Source of the DNA: Nocardioides sp.
Lineage (GTDB): Bacteria > Actinomycetota > Actinomycetes > Propionibacteriales > Nocardioidaceae
Reading direction: 5' to 3'
Assembly (NCBI RefSeq): GCF_016462705.1
Contig: NZ_JAEMSS010000023.1
Location: 1 to 34,923 of the forward strand
Length of the DNA: 34,923 nt
In this document: piece by piece, positions 32,799 to 34,923 of the stretch
Numbering within the stretch: position 1 is the stretch's first letter
How the letters are laid out: each line of letters begins with the position of its first letter
Notes under the pieces: generated by a model
The model's database searches: none
What the model was told of the DNA's origin: nothing
The model's input: the letters and a program-made list of their open reading frames with translations, nothing else
Position numbers and translations under genes: made by a program

Positions 32799-33466
32799 TA
32801 CTCCCTGACCCGCTTGGTCTCGTACGCCCACATCGCGACCTCGACGCGGTTGCGGGCGCCGAGCTTGTTCATCAGCGCGGCGACGTGGGTCTTCACGGTG
32901 CTCAGGGTGATGTGCAGCTCCTCGGCGATCTCGGCGTTGGTGCGGCCGCGGGCGACGGCGAGCAGCACTTCCTCCTCGCGGTCGGTGAGCGGCTCGACCG
33001 GCTGCGCCGGCGGGGTAGCCCGCTCCAGGCCGGCCAGCGTGGTGAGGAGCCGGCGCGTGATGCTCGGGGAGATCAGTGCGTCGCCGTTCGCGGCGGCGTG
33101 GATCGCCTGGACCAGCAGCTCGGGCCCGGCGTCCTTGAGCAGGAAGCCCCGAGCGCCGGCCTTCAGCGCGCCGTGCACGTACTCGTCGAGGTCGAAGGTC
33201 GTGATCACCACGATGGCGAGGGGGTCCTCGACGCCGGGGCCGGCGAGCCGGCGGGTGGCCTCCACGCCGTCGATGCCGGGCATCCGGATGTCGAAGAGGC
33301 AGACGTCGGGACGCAGCTCGCGTGCCACGGCCACCGCCTCGTGACCGTCCGCCGCCTCGCCGACGACCTCGATCCCGGGCTGGGCGTCGAGGATCATCGT
33401 CAGGCCGGTGCGGACCAGGAGCTGGTCGTCGGCGACCACGACCCTGATCGTCCCTCGGCTGGTCAT
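32798..33466 (-). CDS. LuxR/NarL-family response regulator
   Basis: A 222-residue two-component regulator. The receiver domain has the acidic pair Asp13-Asp14 (VADDQ) and the phospho-acceptor Asp59 (CLFDIRMPG). The switch Thr is in VITTFD and Lys111 in LLKDAG. A C-terminal LuxR-type helix-turn-helix spans about 158-215: LTDREEEVLLAVARGRTNAE, then IAEELHITLSTVKTHVAALM. The ATG at 33466 overlaps the histidine kinase stop, so kinase and regulator are coupled. The longer open frame upstream is inside the kinase gene. Probable targets are the neighbouring MMPL transporter, the ABC operon, or its own operon; direct repeats in the 34606-34734 gap are candidate sites. Confidence 0.95.
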   Translation of the reverse strand: MTSRGTIRVVVADDQLLVRTGLTMILDAQPGIEVVGEAADGHEAVAVARELRPDVCLFDIRMPGIDGVEATRRLAGPGVEDPLAIVVITTFDLDEYVHGALKAGARGFLLKDAGPELLVQAIHAAANGDALISPSITRRLLTTLAGLERATPPAQPVEPLTDREEEVLLAVARGRTNAEIAEELHITLSTVKTHVAALMNKLGARNRVEVAMWAYETKRVRE

Positions 33467-34602
33467 CGCGGCACGTCGCGCGGCAGCGTCGCCTCGACGG
33501 TCCAGCCGCCGGCCGGGTCCGGCCCCGCATGACAGGTGCCGCCGAGGAGCTTGGCCCGCTCGGCCATGCCGAGCAGTCCGTAGCCCACGGCGCTGGAGGG
33601 GCGGGCTCCCTCGCCGTCGTCGTGCACACGCAACCGTACGACGCCGGCGTCGCCCCACACCTCCACGCCGACCGCCGTGGCGTCGACCGCGTGCCGGATC
33701 GCGTTGGTGACCGACTCCTGGCAGATCCGGTAGACCGCGACGTCCACCGGCTGGGGCAGGCCGGCCAGGTCGCCGGCGCACTCCACCCGCACCAGGGGGC
33801 TCATCCGGGTCAACTCGTCCAGGTCGCCGATGCCCCGCTGCGGTGCGTAGTCGACCGAGTCGCCGTCGCGGAGCACCCGGACCATCGTCCGCATCTCGTG
33901 CAACGTCCGCGAGGCCTCCGACTCGATCACGGCCAGGACGTCCACCGCGGCCGCCGGGTCCGCGGCAGCGACGGCCCGCCCTGCCTGCGCCTGGATCGCG
34001 ATGGCCGACACGTGGTGCGCGACGGTGTCGTGCAGCTCGCGGGCGAGCTCACCGCGCTCGAACGTCCTGGCCTCGGTCACCCGGCGCTGGTGCGCGACCG
34101 CGCGGTAGCGCATCGCGGCCCCGAGCGCGAACACCGCGACGAGCAGGGTGGTGCCGCCGACCACGTCCCCGACGGTCGCACTGGTCGCGAGACCCAGGCC
34201 TGCCGGAACGGCGACGATCGCGGTCCCGACCAAGGCCTCGCGACCACTTGCCCAGCGGTACAAGGCGTACGGCAGCACGACGATCCCGGCCATGGCATAC
34301 AGCCCCACATCGGCCACGTCGTCGACGAACGCCGGCACGTGCAGCACCATCGCGCCACCGAAGCCGACCGCGGTCGCCAGCAACGGATGCGTGCGCCGCC
34401 AGAGCAGGACCGGGATCACCAGCAGCGCGACAACGGTGGCCAAGGGACGCATCGGCACGTCGGGGCGGAAGACCGCCTCGGCCACGGCCGTGACCAACAG
34501 CCCGCCGACCAGGACCCAGTCCCGCCACACCCGCACCGGCGGGTCCAGGGCCCGGGGCTCGGCGAGCACCGAGCGGACGAAGGCGGCTCCCGGTACTGGC
34601 AC
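33463..34602 (-). CDS. Two-component sensor histidine kinase (HisKA_3 type)
   Basis: The sensor partner of the regulator, about 379 residues. Four to six hydrophobic segments fill residues 30-165 with little extracellular loop, as in DesK/LiaS-like kinases that sense the membrane. The phospho-acceptor is His192 (numbering from 34605) in LARELHDTVAHH. The ATP-binding domain has QESVTNAIRHA (N box), VHDDGEGARP (G1) and GYGLLGMAERA (G2). Two GTGs at 34605 and 34602 are in frame; the second is chosen because TAGGCT ends six bases before it, the spacing of a leaderless start seen elsewhere here. Its stop overlaps the regulator ATG. The gene is divergent from an MMPL-type transporter, a common pairing in which the kinase responds to membrane stress. 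Confidence 0.94.
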   Translation of the reverse strand: MPVPGAAFVRSVLAEPRALDPPVRVWRDWVLVGGLLVTAVAEAVFRPDVPMRPLATVVALLVIPVLLWRRTHPLLATAVGFGGAMVLHVPAFVDDVADVGLYAMAGIVVLPYALYRWASGREALVGTAIVAVPAGLGLATSATVGDVVGGTTLLVAVFALGAAMRYRAVAHQRRVTEARTFERGELARELHDTVAHHVSAIAIQAQAGRAVAAADPAAAVDVLAVIESEASRTLHEMRTMVRVLRDGDSVDYAPQRGIGDLDELTRMSPLVRVECAGDLAGLPQPVDVAVYRICQESVTNAIRHAVDATAVGVEVWGDAGVVRLRVHDDGEGARPSSAVGYGLLGMAERAKLLGGTCHAGPDPAGGWTVEATLPRDVPR

Positions 34603-34608
34603 CACGCC

Positions 34609-34666
34609 AGCCTAGGGAGCGGCCGGCCTCGTCGTACGGGGCACAAGCACGAGGTGCTGGTCGTAC
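34609..34666. promoter_or_regulatory. Kinase -10 box and direct/inverted repeats in the divergent gap
   Basis: On the minus strand TAGGCT (34609-34614) is the -10 box of the kinase operon. Farther out, GTCGTAC occurs twice in the same orientation (34631-34637 and 34660-34666), 29 bases apart. Between them AGCAC-GAG-GTGCT (34646-34658) is an inverted repeat. The layout suits a dimeric regulator controlling both directions, possibly the response regulator itself. This is inferred from position. Confidence 0.45.
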
Positions 34667-34734
34667 TTTCGGCCGACGAGCCCACCCGTCCTCGGCCCGA
34701 TGTGGATCGTCCGCCGCCGCGACAGCGTGGAGGC

Positions 34735-34923
34735 ATGTCCGATCTCCTCTACCGGCTCGGCCGGTCCGCCGCCACCAGGCCCTGGGTCGCCATCAGCACC
34801 TGGGCGGTCCTGGCACTCGTCGTCGTTGCCTCGTCGGTCGCCTTCGGGCGCGAGCTCGAGGAGAGCTTCGAGGCACCCGGCCTCGACTCCTACCAGGCTG
34901 CGGAGCTGCTCGCCGAGGCCCAG
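34735..34923 (+). CDS. MMPL/RND-family transporter, N-terminal fragment
   Basis: The first 63 residues of a protein cut by the window edge. The start reads DLLYRLGRSAATRPWVAIST. A membrane helix follows (WAVLALVVVASSVAF), and then a polar segment containing FEAPGLDSYQAAELL. That sequence closely follows the N-terminus of actinobacterial MMPL proteins (a short LYRLGR-type amphipathic start, one helix, then an extracellular domain with a PGxxSxxAxxLL motif). These are large proton-driven membrane transporters, often for lipids. GGAGG lies only one base before the ATG, unusually close. It is divergent from the histidine kinase. The remaining ~650 or more residues are outside the window. Confidence 0.85.
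   Translation, partial: MSDLLYRLGRSAATRPWVAISTWAVLALVVVASSVAFGRELEESFEAPGLDSYQAAELLAEAQ

Overview
The window is about 35 kb of very GC-rich DNA with many GTG starts, strong G/C third-position bias, tightly overlapping genes (ATGA, GTGA and TGATG junctions) and TAnnnT boxes six or seven bases before start codons. This points to an actinobacterium of the Nocardioides / Propionibacteriales type; the genus is an inference from gene content and style. No rRNA, tRNA, CRISPR array, insertion sequence or phage gene was seen, and no gene-free stretch reaches 300 bases.

Positions 1-5174 (+) hold the 3' end of a cupin gene, phosphoglucomutase (pgm), then pyruvate formate-lyase and its radical-SAM activase (pflB-pflA) behind a short region rich in inverted repeats. 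Positions 5216-11674 hold poorly characterised envelope genes: a polytopic membrane protein (+), a translationally coupled trio of small membrane-anchored proteins (-), and, divergent from the trio, a very large polytopic membrane protein ending in a patatin-like lipase domain (+).

Positions 11703-18382 (-) form one compact operon: TRAP transporter DctQ and DctM, a shikimate-dehydrogenase-family enzyme with catabolic features, the TRAP solute-binding protein DctP, a phosphotriesterase/lactonase-family amidohydrolase, and a fused 3-dehydroshikimate dehydratase / HPPD-like dioxygenase. A divergent LacI-family regulator (18461-19444, +) probably controls it. Read together, this is a quinate/shikimate-type uptake and degradation cluster leading towards protocatechuate, with a TRAP importer and a lactonase-like enzyme as unexpected parts.

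Positions 19452-27991 (-) form an amino-sugar operon. A ROK repressor is followed by a sugar ABC importer (binding protein and two permeases, no ATPase), cytoplasmic NagZ, a ROK-family kinase, an unusually short NagA and NagB. Together they would import a GlcNAc-containing saccharide, cleave it, phosphorylate it, deacetylate it and deaminate it to fructose-6-phosphate. The control DNA has a five-copy 10-bp tandem repeat, a 12-bp perfect hairpin after the binding-protein gene, four 11-bp repeats, and an AT-rich palindrome at the ROK promoter.

Positions 28068-34923 hold an orphan Rieske oxygenase alpha subunit (-), two consecutive ATPase/permease ABC pairs (+), a LuxR-type response regulator with its histidine kinase (-), and the start of an MMPL/RND-type transporter (+) that leaves the window and is divergent from the kinase.
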